A stretch of 64,000 nt of DNA from Streptomyces longhuiensis (GCF_020616555.1 NZ_CP085174.1:124001-188000), one strand, 5' to 3'. Numbered from the stretch's first letter, positions 34,546 to 42,560 are shown. The notes: a model not told the origin generated them from the letters alone. Program-made: numbers and translations.

Positions 34546-34580
34546 GACAGCCCCGGCGACTAGAGACCCCCGGGGCTGTC
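34546..34580 (+). terminator. Second hairpin in the same gap
   Basis: GACAGCCCCGG (34546-34556) and CCGGGGCTGTC (34570-34580) form an 11-bp perfect stem, 22 bp before the ribosome-bound start of the next gene. Tandem hairpins suggest attenuation rather than simple termination. Confidence 0.55.
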
Positions 34581-34601
34581 CAGGACCTGACTGGAGGACC
34601 T

Positions 34602-34778
34602 GTGCAGAACAGCATGACACGCACCACGGCGCGGCCGACCGCCGGGATCGTCGACGACATCGAGCGCGAGGACGACGCCAAGGGCTACGAGCCCGAGGAC
34701 GCCGCCCGCATCGACGTCGCCCTGGTGCTCCTGTCCAACCTCACTCCGGCGCTGGCCGGTTGGGAGGTGGCGGCGTGA
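34602..34778 (+). CDS. 58-aa small protein
   Basis: GTG 34602 follows CTGGAGGACC, a strong ribosome binding site. The product is acidic in the middle (GIVDDIEREDDAKGYEPEDA) and ends with a helix (RIDVALVLLSNLTPALAGWE). It overlaps the next gene by GTGA. Function unknown; the clean ribosome binding site and coupling support real coding. Confidence 0.55.
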   Translation: MQNSMTRTTARPTAGIVDDIEREDDAKGYEPEDAARIDVALVLLSNLTPALAGWEVAA

Positions 34779-34864
34779 TCACCAGCCTGACCGACGCGGA
34801 GCGCGAGGCGCTCTCGCAGAAGAACCGGGAGCAGAACAAGCGGTCGGAGGCCAACCGCCGATGA
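34775..34864 (+). CDS. 29-aa micro-protein
   Basis: The frame starts at GTG 34775 inside the previous stop and ends in the ATGA of the next gene. The 29-residue product is a charged helix (TDAEREALSQKNREQNKRSE). It is coupled on both sides, so translation is likely, but it is too short to assign a role. Confidence 0.45.
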   Translation: MITSLTDAEREALSQKNREQNKRSEANRR

Positions 34865-35049
34865 GTGCCCGTCCGGCAAATGACCTGTACGTCCGCTACA
34901 TGAAGGCGTTCAGCGACTCCACCGCGCACACCGCCAACTGCCCTGCCTGCCAGGGCGAGACGCCGTGCGTGAACGGAGCACCGATCCACGAGCGGTTCGC
35001 CCGCCTCCAGGACGCCTACCGCGCCCGCCAGACCCAGCAGCAGCGCTGA
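34861..35049 (+). CDS. 62-aa Cys-containing small protein
   Basis: Begins at ATG 34861, overlapping the prior stop. NCPACQGETPCVNG carries three Cys in a zinc-knuckle-like spacing, flanked by helices (ANDLYVRYMKAFSDSTAHTA and IHERFARLQDAYRARQ). This pattern is common among small Streptomyces plasmid proteins. Probably zinc binding; role unknown. Confidence 0.6.
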   Translation: MSARPANDLYVRYMKAFSDSTAHTANCPACQGETPCVNGAPIHERFARLQDAYRARQTQQQR

Positions 35050-35062
35050 TCCACGGCATTGC

Positions 35063-35099
35063 CCGTCGTCCCCGCGCCTTTCCGGGGCGGGGACGACGG
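35063..35099 (+). terminator. Perfect 13-bp hairpin
   Basis: CCGTCGTCCCCGC (35063-35075) pairs with GCGGGGACGACGG (35087-35099) over an 11-nt loop, 14 bp past the stop at 35049. A second, GCCCCGGGG/CCCCGGGGC at 35152-35176, precedes the WhiB gene. Confidence 0.6.
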
Positions 35100-35209
35100 A
35101 GAGCGCTGGGAGCTCCCCCGCTCCGGCCGTCCGGCCGCCGACACGCAAACAGCCCCGGGGCTCGCATCCCCGGGGCCGCTTCGTACTACGGACCTTCTGG
35201 GAGGCCCTC

Positions 35210-35515
35210 ATGCAGACCATCGTACGTACCTCCTCCTACGCCCCCGTCGCCACCACCGTTCCTGTTCGGCTTCGGCCGGCCTGTGCCGACGAAGATCCCG
35301 AACTGTTCTTCCCCGGCGAGAAGTCGGCCGCCGACCTGCTCCAGAAGGAGGAGGCCAAGGCCATCTGCCGTCGATGCCCGCTGATGGAGAGCTGCCTTCA
35401 GGGCGCGATGGAGCGGAACGAGGCCGCCGGAGTGTGGGGCGGCACGGACGAGAACGACCGGCGCCGGCTGAAGCGCCGCGCCGCTCGCGCTCAGGCCCGC
35501 CGCAACGCTTCTTGA
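35210..35515 (+). CDS. WhiB-family iron-sulfur transcription factor
   Basis: 101 aa. The four Cys that hold a [4Fe-4S] cluster are C25, C53, C56 and C62 (ACADEDPELFFPGE; AICRRCPLMESC), followed by the G-[VI]-W-G-G turn at 74-78 and a basic C-terminal DNA-binding tail (RRRLKRRAARAQARR). Wbl proteins work with the housekeeping sigma factor and respond to redox or NO. A plasmid copy inside the transfer operon may tie transfer to the host's physiological state. Confidence 0.92.
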   Translation: MQTIVRTSSYAPVATTVPVRLRPACADEDPELFFPGEKSAADLLQKEEAKAICRRCPLMESCLQGAMERNEAAGVWGGTDENDRRRLKRRAARAQARRNAS

Positions 35516-35617
35516 TCCGCTCTGACGGTTGCCTGATCCGCTCGCCCAGCCCCGGCCGGGACGGGCGGTGACGGGGAGCCGGACAGCCCGGACCGAAGTG
35601 ATTCGAGGGAGGCCCCG

Positions 35618-35977
35618 ATGGCCACGACCATGACTCCGCTTCAGGTCGACACGGAAGCCGCCGCAACCGAGTGCGCGTTCGCGATCTTCGGCAGCGACAT
35701 CCCGCCGATCGACCCCGAGGACTGCGACGGCAGCTGGCGCACCACCCTCCACGAGATCGCGGAGGAGTGGATGAGCGAAGGCCGTGTCGAGCGGCACGCA
35801 GCCCGCACCGCGACCGCCATCAACGAGCTGCTCGCCGTCCAGGAGCAGTTCGGCGTCGGCTCCCGTCAGGCGCTAGCCGCGGGGACCGAGTTGAAGCCGC
35901 TGGTCGACAAGTGCCGGATCTTCGGCATCACGTCCGACGACCTCCGTCGGCACGGCGCACGACTCGAAGCGAGCTGA
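35618..35977 (+). CDS. Hypothetical 119-aa protein
   Basis: The start ATG 35618 follows GAGGGAGG. Acidic and helical; it includes AFAIFGSDIPPIDPEDCDGS and SWRTTLHEIAEEWMSEGRVE, then a regular helix pair ending in FGITSDDLRRHG. No family recognised. It is in the plus-strand transfer run, 100 bp after whiB. Confidence 0.6.
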   Translation: MATTMTPLQVDTEAAATECAFAIFGSDIPPIDPEDCDGSWRTTLHEIAEEWMSEGRVERHAARTATAINELLAVQEQFGVGSRQALAAGTELKPLVDKCRIFGITSDDLRRHGARLEAS

Positions 35978-36105
35978 GTTTCGCTCCCACCACGCGGGAG
36001 GCGAAGGCAGTTTCGAGCCCGACCCGCAGCACTCCCCCAGACCGGCCGCCCGCCACCCGGGCCGCCGGCCTTTTCGTACGCCCCGAGCGGGTAGAGCCGG
36101 TGTCC

Positions 36106-36363
36106 GCTTCGCAAACAACGAGCCGCACCGAGGGCAGCAACCGCAGTCCTTCGGACTCACCGGCCACCTCTTCGGGAACGCGAGATCGCGTTTCGAGAGC
36201 AACGGCCACCGTTTCGACCCCGACCTGAACGACCCCTCCGGAGGCCAACATGACGATCACCGAAGTGCCTCAGAGCGCGACACCCGACACCCCCGTTTCG
36301 CGCCCGCCGACCGCCGTTTCGAGCGCGCCCGAGAACGCTTCGGGAACGACCCGAGTCGTTTCG
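36106..36363 (+). repeat. Nine NYTTCG hexamers on a strict 21-bp grid
   Basis: GTTTCG or a close variant (GCTTCG, CCTTCG, TCTTCG) occurs at 36106, 36148, 36169, 36190, 36211, 36295, 36316, 36337 and 36358. All intervals are multiples of 21 bp (21, 42 or 84). Unphased GTTTCG copies also lie at 35978 and 36010. The array spans the start codon of the DUF2637 gene at 36250. Flanks also recur (TTCGGGAACG twice; CGGCCACC twice). Two helical turns between sites suits an iteron or operator array. A heptapeptide repeat in the same phase (VSRPPTA, VSSAPEN) is the alternative reading. Confidence 0.6.
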
Positions 36364-37932
36364 CGGACGCAGAAGCGGAACCCGATCAAGCCCACCCGCG
36401 ACCGCCTGATGACCGCACTGTCGCTCGTCGCCGCCGTCGGCGGAACGCTGGTCGGCATCATCGGCTTCGCAATGTCCTACAGCACCCTGGCCAAGGTGGC
36501 CCTGAGCTGGGGATTCAGCGAGGAACTGGCGCCCTGGTTCCCGGTCGGCGTGGACGCGAGCATCATCGCGTTCCTCGCGCTGGACCTGTACCTGATCCGC
36601 AAACGCACTCCGTGGCCGCTGCTGCGGATGGCCGCGCACGCCATGACCGGCGCGACGATCTGGTTCAACGCCAGCTCACAGGGCCACATCGCCGCCGACC
36701 CGGTCCAGGCTGCCAGCCACGGCGTCATGCCGGTCCTGTTCGTGATCGGTGTGGAGGCCGCCCGCCGCCTGATCATCCAAAAGGCCCGGCTGGAGGCAGG
36801 AACGGCGGCCGACCGGATCCCACTGCACCGCTGGATCCTCTCCCCCGTCGCCACACCGCGCTTCTACCGCCGGATGCGACTGCACGGCATCACCAGCTAC
36901 CCGGAGATGATCCGGCGTCAGCAGGAACTCATCGCCTACGAACAGTGGCTCAAGCGCAAGCATCAGGGCGACTTGAGCAAGGCGAGTGAGGATGAGCGGC
37001 TGCCGATGAAGATGGCCGCCTACGGCTACACCGTCTCCGAAGCGCTCGCGATGCCTGAGCAGCAGGAACGCGAGGCGGAGCAGCGGGCGGAGGAAGCCGA
37101 GCGCCGCCGCCTGGACGCGGACACGCGCCGGGAGCTCGCGCAGAAGAAGGCCGAGGCCGACCGGCTGGAGGCAGAGGGCCAGCTCGAAGCCGTCCGCGCC
37201 CGTGTGGAAGGTGAGACCGGCCAGGCCCTCGCCCACGCCCGAGCCCAGGTCAGCGCCGCTGAGAGGGCCGCAGCACTGGAGGAGAAAGCGCTGGAGACGG
37301 CGGTCATCGCCGAAGCCCGCGCCCGCGAGGCTGAGGCGGAGCGCAAAGAAGCCCAGGAGCACGAGGCGAAGGCCGCCGCAGACGTCCGCGCAGCCGAGCT
37401 GGAGCGCCAGGCGGCAGAGAAGCGGAAGGACGCGGCGGAGGCCGACCGGGTCGCCGCGGCGGAGGCGCAGGCGATCGAGACGGCGGAGATCGCGGAAGCC
37501 CGGCAGCGTGCTGCCGAAGCTGACCGGCGTGCTGCCGAAACGGAGCGGGCTGCTGCCGAAACGCGCCGCCGCGCTGCCGAAGTTGACCGGCTCGCCGCGG
37601 AGGAAGCCGAGCGCCAGGCGGCCGCCGAGGCCAACGTTCAGGCGGCCCGGAAGCGTGAGGCCGAAACCGAGTTCGCTGCTGCCGAAGCTCGGCTCGCCGC
37701 CGCCGAAATCGAGCGGCGTGCGGTCGAAGTCGAGGACGCCGCGAAACTCAGCCCGCGCGAGCGCGCGGTCCGCAAGGTCGCCCGGATGATTCTCGCGGCC
37801 GGCGGCGACGCCGACCAGCTGTTGCTCGCCGACATCCAGCGCGAGCTGGCGGTGTCCTCCACGGACACTGCGTCGAAGTACCGCCAGGAGGCGGCCGACC
37901 TGATCGCCCAGGGCTACAGCCCGGAGCGGTGA
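36250..37932 (+). CDS. DUF2637 membrane protein with long coiled coil (SpdB-like)
   Basis: 560 aa. After a 50-residue Ser/Thr/Pro tail, the DUF2637 core has four hydrophobic segments: LSLVAAVGGTLVGIIGFAMS, WFPVGVDASIIAFLALDLYL, LLRMAAHAMTGATIWF and GVMPVLFVIGVEAARRLII. A soluble helix follows, then a nearly 220-residue Ala/Glu/Arg coiled coil (about 275-495) with regular heptads. The C-terminal 60 residues look like a winged helix (VRKVARMILAAGGDADQLLL, STDTASKYRQEAADL). DUF2637 proteins are common next to FtsK/TraB-type transfer genes and resemble SpdB spread proteins. Confidence 0.8.
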   Translation: MTITEVPQSATPDTPVSRPPTAVSSAPENASGTTRVVSRTQKRNPIKPTRDRLMTALSLVAAVGGTLVGIIGFAMSYSTLAKVALSWGFSEELAPWFPVGVDASIIAFLALDLYLIRKRTPWPLLRMAAHAMTGATIWFNASSQGHIAADPVQAASHGVMPVLFVIGVEAARRLIIQKARLEAGTAADRIPLHRWILSPVATPRFYRRMRLHGITSYPEMIRRQQELIAYEQWLKRKHQGDLSKASEDERLPMKMAAYGYTVSEALAMPEQQEREAEQRAEEAERRRLDADTRRELAQKKAEADRLEAEGQLEAVRARVEGETGQALAHARAQVSAAERAAALEEKALETAVIAEARAREAEAERKEAQEHEAKAAADVRAAELERQAAEKRKDAAEADRVAAAEAQAIETAEIAEARQRAAEADRRAAETERAAAETRRRAAEVDRLAAEEAERQAAAEANVQAARKREAETEFAAAEARLAAAEIERRAVEVEDAAKLSPRERAVRKVARMILAAGGDADQLLLADIQRELAVSSTDTASKYRQEAADLIAQGYSPER

Positions 37933-37937
37933 CCTGC

Positions 37938-38090
37938 ATGAACCGGTTTCGACGGTTCCACCGGCCCCCGAGACGAAGCAAGCGCCTCGGGAGCGCGGTG
38001 AAGGCGCCGAAACGCCACGCACAGCCTTCCACCTGGCTGTTCCCCGCACACCCCCTCCCGACCCCGAGACCTGGAGGTCTTTCCGTATGA
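37938..38090 (+). CDS. Possible 50-aa arginine-rich micro-protein
   Basis: ATG 37938 opens a 50-codon frame that ends TGA 38088-38090, overlapping the next ATG. The N-terminus is strongly basic (MNRFRRFHRPPRRSKRLGS). The ribosome binding site is poor. The overlap is the main support. Confidence 0.3.
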   Translation: MNRFRRFHRPPRRSKRLGSAVKAPKRHAQPSTWLFPAHPLPTPRPGGLSV

Positions 38091-38608
38091 CTGAGATCAA
38101 CAGCGCAGCCCGGTGGACTTCGGACCACCTGATGAAGCCGGGCGGCACCGCCGTGTACGGCGCCCAGCAGCGCGAGCGGCTGCGGCAGATGGCCGACGAG
38201 GTCAGGGCGCTGCTGCGCGAGTACCGGGCCGACCTGGAGAACATCAAGTTCGAGGGTGACAAGCCTTTCGAGGCCCGTATCCGCGCATTTCTCGCGTCGC
38301 GTCCGCTGGCACAGCTCGAAAGCGACCTGCGCGACGCCGTCAATCACGCCGGAAAGCTGGACGCCGAATTCCAGCGCCGCTTCGTGAAGCTGCCGGAAAA
38401 GCGAAAGGAAAAGGCGCTCAAGCGAGAGGAGGAAAAAGCGCGCAAGCAGGGCCTGGAAGCCGCCCGGACGGTGAACACGGCCGGGCAGCTCAACGGTATT
38501 GCGCACACCCTCACCGGCCCCGGAAGCGATGAGAAGTCCGTCGCCAAGAAGAACGACACGGGAAGCGAGGGATCGACCTTCCTCGACTTCCTGGAGAAGA
38601 GGGCCTGA
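38087..38608 (+). CDS. Hypothetical helical protein
   Basis: 173 aa with CTGGAGG 12 nt upstream. Residues 1-20 carry MTEINSAARWTSDHLMKPGG. The body is a long charged helix (LRQMADEVRALLREYRADLE, then RFVKLPEKRKEKALKREEEK) followed by a Gly/Ser tail ending in FLDFLEKRA. Codon use here is AT-richer around 38380-38420. No family assigned. It is coupled to the next gene with 3 bp between. Confidence 0.6.
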   Translation: MTEINSAARWTSDHLMKPGGTAVYGAQQRERLRQMADEVRALLREYRADLENIKFEGDKPFEARIRAFLASRPLAQLESDLRDAVNHAGKLDAEFQRRFVKLPEKRKEKALKREEEKARKQGLEAARTVNTAGQLNGIAHTLTGPGSDEKSVAKKNDTGSEGSTFLDFLEKRA

Positions 38609-38611
38609 CCG

Positions 38612-38806
38612 ATGGCGGTGCAGCTCTCCAAGGGCCAGCTGGAGCGATGGCGCTCCCGGCTGGCCGGCACCGGAACGAACAAGGAGCGAGCCACCGCGCT
38701 GTGGGACCTGGCTCGCCTCTTGGCCGGCACCGACGACAGGGCATGGGCCGACCTGGTCCTGCTGCTCCAGCGATGGACCGCGGAGCAGCAGGGCCGGAGG
38801 AACTAG
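38612..38806 (+). CDS. Small 64-aa helical protein
   Basis: ATG 38612 lies 3 bp after the previous stop. The product (LSKGQLERWRSRLAGTGTNK, then ATALWDLARLLAGTDDRAWA) is helical and soluble with a QQGRRN end. It is probably co-translated with the upstream protein. Confidence 0.55.
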   Translation: MAVQLSKGQLERWRSRLAGTGTNKERATALWDLARLLAGTDDRAWADLVLLLQRWTAEQQGRRN

Positions 38807-38845
38807 CCGTGACACTCCGCGCTCATCATCACTGGCTCACCCCGT

Positions 38846-38899
38846 GAATCCGGGGCCTCCACATGCGCGCCTATACGCGCGCGTGAGGGCCCCGGATTC
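38846..38899 (+). terminator. Extended hairpin
   Basis: GAATCCGGGGCC (38846-38857) pairs with GGCCCCGGATTC (38888-38899). The inner bases (GCGCGC around CTATAC) also pair, so the whole 54 nt folds into one rod. It separates the 64-aa gene from the large repeat protein. Confidence 0.6.
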
Positions 38900-38933
38900 G
38901 TGACGGTAAGTGACTGACCGAAGGAGACGGCCG

Positions 38934-41165
38934 ATGGCCGACGACGACGCCGGGGGGATGGTCCTCGGCTTCCCCGGGCTGACAATCCCGGGACCGGTGG
39001 GCGGCAGCCCGCCGCCCGGGGCTGCCGCCCCGTCCCTCACACCGCTGCCCACGCTGGCGCCCCCGCCGTCTCTGCTGGCGGCGGGCGATCCCGGCCTGGG
39101 CGGCTCCGGCACCGTGACCGCACACCGCGACCCCGGGATTGCGGACACCAGCACCGGCGGCTCTCAAATCGCTGCCATGGGTGTGGTGATGATGGCCGGT
39201 ATTACCGTCGCCGCGATGCGCGGTGCATGGAATGCATCCACCTATCTGAAAGCGCGCCACGAACACCATCGGGCTATTGCTGATCAGCAGCGTGCGGCGG
39301 CCGATAAAGCCGCTCTCGGCTTGGAGATGGTCCGGAATAAGGGTCGGGTTCAGTCCGGTCCGGAATTCGGCCGCAGTAGCCGCACGAATGGCCTTGGTGG
39401 CGGCCGCGCAACAGGTTTGGGAGGCGGCCGTGGAAATGCCGGACGGAATAACACTCCGGCGGCTTTCCGATCCGGCGGCGGGCCGAAGCCGACGCCCGGC
39501 TCCGGCGGCAAGTCGCCCGGCAAGGGCGCTGGTGGCGCCTCTGGCGGCCGCACAGGCACGCTAGGCACTGGCGGCCGTACAGGCGGCGGTGGAGGCCGCA
39601 GGAGCGGCCTGGAGTCGCCCGGAAATCGGGGCGGCGGAAAGGGCGGTTCGGGCGGTGGGAAATCCCCGTCGCTGGGCCGGAACAACGGCTCGCGCGCACT
39701 GCGTGCAGCTGCACGCGACCGTGCGGCGGACCGCATCCGCAACGGCCCCAAGCCCAAGCCGCTGACCCCGACGTCGACCACGAACCGCAACCCGGTGATC
39801 CGGGACGCGGCGCGCAACCGGATCGCCGACCGGATCCGCAACGGCCCCAAGCCGAAGACCCCGACACCGGCGACCGGTCCGACCGTCAAGCCCCACCGCA
39901 GCCCCCGCATCCGGGACGCCGCCCGGGCCCGCGTCGCCGACCGCATCACCACCGGCTCCTGGACGCCGACCGGCCGCAAGACGGCCAGCCTCACCACGGC
40001 CAAGGGATCCGGAACATCGGCGACGCCGACGACGATCCGCGGCGCACTGCGCAGCCGGGCCGTCGGCCGGATCCTCAACGGCAAGAAGAACAACGGCGGT
40101 ACGGGCGGGACGGCTCCGAAGGTCAACCTGACCAAGAAGCCCAAGCCGACCACCAGCGCGGGCGGTACGGGCGGTACGGCTTCGAAGGTCAACTTGACCA
40201 AGAAGCCCCAGCCGACCACCGGCGCGGGCGCGGCTGCCACCGGCGGCGGCACCCGGCCCAAGGTCAACCTGCGAAAGAAGGTCAACCTCCGCAAGAAGAC
40301 CCGCCGCTACGGCAGGCCCGGCACCGTCGGAGGCTGCTTCGGCGGTACGGGTCCGAACCCGGCCGGTACGGGTCCGAAGCCGGCCGGTACGGGTCCGAAG
40401 CCGGCCGGTACGGGTCCGAAGGCGAGCGGTACGGGTCCGAAGGCCGGTGGGCCCACCAGTTCGGGTCCCGCTCCTGGCGGCTCCCGCCGTGACAAATGGG
40501 AGCGGGCCGGCACCCGCCGCTCGGAGCGCGCCTCCAGCGGCCCGGGCGAATCCACCAAGCCCGGCCCCGGCGCCGCCCCCGGGGGCGGCGGGTTCGGCCC
40601 GCCGCCCGGATGGGGCCACACCGAGGGAGTCACGATCACGGTCGAACGGGCCGACGGCGGCCCCCGAGCACAGGGCCGCCGACCGGCCAGGTCCACCCCG
40701 CGCGGCCGCCCCCAACTTCCCGCAGGAGCAACCAGAGGAGGAAGCGCTGTGACCGTGCCTGTCCCGAGCAGGTCGCCCGACACTCAGTACGCCGACAGCG
40801 ACCTGACGATCTACGACGTCATCGAGTCCGACGCCGACATGGCGGAGGAGATCCTGGAGGGCGTCGACGAGGCGAGGGCCGCCGCCGACGGCTGCGAAAA
40901 GATGATGACGCGGCTGGAGGCCCTCCACGCGAAGATCGTCGGACTCAAGGTTCCCGGCGTCCTGGAGGGCTGGGTCCTTCTCCTGGGGGAGAAGGCCATC
41001 AGCGTGAAAGCGAAGGCGGAGGCCCTGGCGGAGAAACTGCCCGCCGCCTCCGAGGCCATCCGTACCGCCGGCGAGAACGCCGCGGCCCGCCACAAGCCGC
41101 TCGCCGACGCCGTCAAGGACGCCGGGCACACCGCCCCTGCCGAGCGCGACTACCACGTCGAATAG
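38934..41165 (+). CDS. Large repeat-rich protein with one N-terminal membrane segment
   Basis: 743 aa from ATG 38934 (GGAG upstream). Residues 1-75 are Gly/Pro-rich. One hydrophobic segment follows (IAAMGVVMMAGITVAAMRGAW). A Gly/Arg/Ser-rich region comes next, then four repeats of an (I/L)R-x-AAR-x-R-x-ADRI-x-NG motif (about 255-390). Short VNLTKKP repeats and a run of GTGPKPA units lead into a C-terminal helical domain (DLTIYDVIESDADMAEEILE, then DEARAAADGCEKMMTRLEAL). That last domain has its own ribosome binding site and GTG in frame at 40749, so it may also be made alone. It is probably a membrane-anchored, nucleic-acid- or wall-interacting transfer protein; this is inference. Confidence 0.75.
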   Translation: MADDDAGGMVLGFPGLTIPGPVGGSPPPGAAAPSLTPLPTLAPPPSLLAAGDPGLGGSGTVTAHRDPGIADTSTGGSQIAAMGVVMMAGITVAAMRGAWNASTYLKARHEHHRAIADQQRAAADKAALGLEMVRNKGRVQSGPEFGRSSRTNGLGGGRATGLGGGRGNAGRNNTPAAFRSGGGPKPTPGSGGKSPGKGAGGASGGRTGTLGTGGRTGGGGGRRSGLESPGNRGGGKGGSGGGKSPSLGRNNGSRALRAAARDRAADRIRNGPKPKPLTPTSTTNRNPVIRDAARNRIADRIRNGPKPKTPTPATGPTVKPHRSPRIRDAARARVADRITTGSWTPTGRKTASLTTAKGSGTSATPTTIRGALRSRAVGRILNGKKNNGGTGGTAPKVNLTKKPKPTTSAGGTGGTASKVNLTKKPQPTTGAGAAATGGGTRPKVNLRKKVNLRKKTRRYGRPGTVGGCFGGTGPNPAGTGPKPAGTGPKPAGTGPKASGTGPKAGGPTSSGPAPGGSRRDKWERAGTRRSERASSGPGESTKPGPGAAPGGGGFGPPPGWGHTEGVTITVERADGGPRAQGRRPARSTPRGRPQLPAGATRGGSAVTVPVPSRSPDTQYADSDLTIYDVIESDADMAEEILEGVDEARAAADGCEKMMTRLEALHAKIVGLKVPGVLEGWVLLLGEKAISVKAKAEALAEKLPAASEAIRTAGENAAARHKPLADAVKDAGHTAPAERDYHVE
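40347..40446 (+). repeat. Tandem 21-bp repeat encoding GTGPKPA
   Basis: Five copies of a GGTACGGGTCCGAA unit follow each other with a 21-bp period, each encoding GTGPKPA or a close variant (NPA, ASG, AGG). Copy number is likely variable between strains because the unit is short and nearly identical. Confidence 0.75.
40734..40751 (+). promoter_or_regulatory. Internal ribosome binding site and in-frame GTG
   Basis: AGAGGAGGAAG at 40734-40744 is a near-perfect Shine-Dalgarno, 4 nt before GTG 40749, in frame with the large protein and with no stop between. It would yield a 138-aa C-terminal protein (MTVPVPSRSPDTQYADSDLT). Either two ancestral genes fused, or two products are made. Confidence 0.6.
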
Positions 41166-41173
41166 GAGGACTC

Positions 41174-41608
41174 GTGTCCGATCTCGTTCCCGTCGTCGGC
41201 GGGGCACTCCAGAAAACCGGCTCCGTGATCATGGGGGCGGTGCGGTTCGGCATCGTCGTCGCGCAGCTGTCCGCCGCGAGCGTGACCATGGCAGGCCTGT
41301 CCAACTCGGTCCGTTCCACCTTCCGTTACGTGGAGGACTGCGCGAACACGGTCGACCAGCTCTCCGACCGGGCCGCCGCCCTCAACGTGGACGACCTCAC
41401 GACCGGCGAGCACCGCGACGCGGCCACCGTGATGCGCTCGTGCCGCGACGAAGCCGAGGCCATGGCCGTGGAGTGCGAGGAGATGTCCACGCTCTTCCAC
41501 ACCACAGCCGATGAGCACATCGGCGACTACGGCTCGGTCGCGGAAGCCGCACAGAACATGCCCGACGGCATCGAGATGGCCGACCGGCAGTTCTACAGCA
41601 ACCGCTAA
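41174..41608 (+). CDS. Hypothetical 144-aa protein
   Basis: GTG 41174 sits 3 nt after TAGGAGGA. The N-terminus is mildly hydrophobic (LVPVVGGALQKTGSVIMGAV, then FGIVVAQLSAASVTMAGLS), which may be one amphipathic or membrane helix. The rest is helical and acidic (SCRDEAEAMAVECEEMSTLF). Length and helical layout match the C-terminal domain of the preceding large protein, suggesting interacting partners. Confidence 0.6.
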   Translation: MSDLVPVVGGALQKTGSVIMGAVRFGIVVAQLSAASVTMAGLSNSVRSTFRYVEDCANTVDQLSDRAAALNVDDLTTGEHRDAATVMRSCRDEAEAMAVECEEMSTLFHTTADEHIGDYGSVAEAAQNMPDGIEMADRQFYSNR

Positions 41609-41639
41609 CCCCACCTCACCCCACTCCCCCGCACCGCAC

Positions 41640-41674
41640 GAAGGGCGGCGAACCCCACCGGTTCGCCGCCCTTC
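41640..41674 (+). terminator. Perfect 14-bp hairpin
   Basis: AAGGGCGGCGAACC (41641-41654) pairs with GGTTCGCCGCCCTT (41660-41673) over a 5-nt loop, just before the GAAGGAG site of the next gene. Confidence 0.7.
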
Positions 41675-41702
41675 CCTATGCCCTTCGAAGGAGAGCTCGC
41701 CG

Positions 41703-42560
41703 ATGATCCGCCTCGGACTGATCCGCCTCGGACCCCTGCGCGGCCGTGTCGCCCTGGTCCGCAATACCGTCGGCCGCGTCGCCACCGTGGCCGGCACCGG
41801 TGCGCTCGCCACCGGCACCTTCACCCACGACCTCTACGGCCCCTCCGTGCTGGCCGCGCTCGGCTGCTCCGCGTGGGCCACCCTGTGGTCGGTGACCCTG
41901 CCGCGCGACACGGTCGGCAACACCGCGATGGCCCTGTACCTGTCGCCGTCACTGTCGATGGCCGCGCTGCTCACCGCGCAGCGGATCGTGCCCGGCATCG
42001 ACTGGTACTGGCAACTGCTCGCCGACGCCGGCTGGACCGCCGCAGTGCTGCTCGTACGCCCGGCCCGCATGGCCCGCATCCTGGTCGGCCGCGAACGCTC
42101 ACTGACCCCGGAGGCCATCGAGCAGACCCAGGAGCTCCTCGCCACCGACCCCGTCCAGGGCCCGCAGCACCCGATGGCCGCCTACTGGGCGCAGCACGTC
42201 GCCATCGAGGACGGCGCCGCCCCCAACACCGTGCTGGAGCAGATCGAACGCACCGGCCCCGAGTCGATGACCGCCGTCATCCGCTCCACCCTGCCCGGCA
42301 AGCCGGTCCCGAAGATCGACCTGCTGGAGCTGTCCGCCGCCATCAACTGGCCCGAGGACGACATCCACATCGACCCGGTGCCCCGCCAGGGCGCCGGCGT
42401 CCGACGGCTCACCGTCGGCGATGCCCCCGAGGACCAGATGGACATCTACACCGCCTGGGAGAAGAACATCGCCCCCAAGGGCATGCCCGGCACGGTCATC
42501 ACCCAGATCCGCACCGTCGACATCGCCGACGACACGGAGGGCAAGGCACATCCCGCATGA
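41703..42560 (+). CDS. Membrane protein directly upstream of traB
   Basis: 285 aa from ATG 41703 with GAAGGAG upstream. Two to three hydrophobic segments lie at about 45-110 (LYGPSVLAALGCSAWATLWS; NTAMALYLSPSLSMAALLTA; WQLLADAGWTAAVLLV). The C-terminal 150 residues are cytoplasmic and alpha/beta (LLATDPVQGPQHPMAAYWAQ, then DMDIYTAWEKNIAPKGMPG-type region). It overlaps the translocase by ATGA. Together they resemble a membrane anchor plus motor, with the TM and motor parts of FtsK split between two proteins. Confidence 0.75.
   Translation: MIRLGLIRLGPLRGRVALVRNTVGRVATVAGTGALATGTFTHDLYGPSVLAALGCSAWATLWSVTLPRDTVGNTAMALYLSPSLSMAALLTAQRIVPGIDWYWQLLADAGWTAAVLLVRPARMARILVGRERSLTPEAIEQTQELLATDPVQGPQHPMAAYWAQHVAIEDGAAPNTVLEQIERTGPESMTAVIRSTLPGKPVPKIDLLELSAAINWPEDDIHIDPVPRQGAGVRRLTVGDAPEDQMDIYTAWEKNIAPKGMPGTVITQIRTVDIADDTEGKAHPA

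Noticed and set aside
37050..37740. 21-bp periodicity in the Ala/Glu coiled-coil coding region as another DNA repeat array
   Set aside because: Here the 21-bp period follows directly from heptad coding in a coiled coil and needs no DNA-level explanation, unlike 36106-36363.
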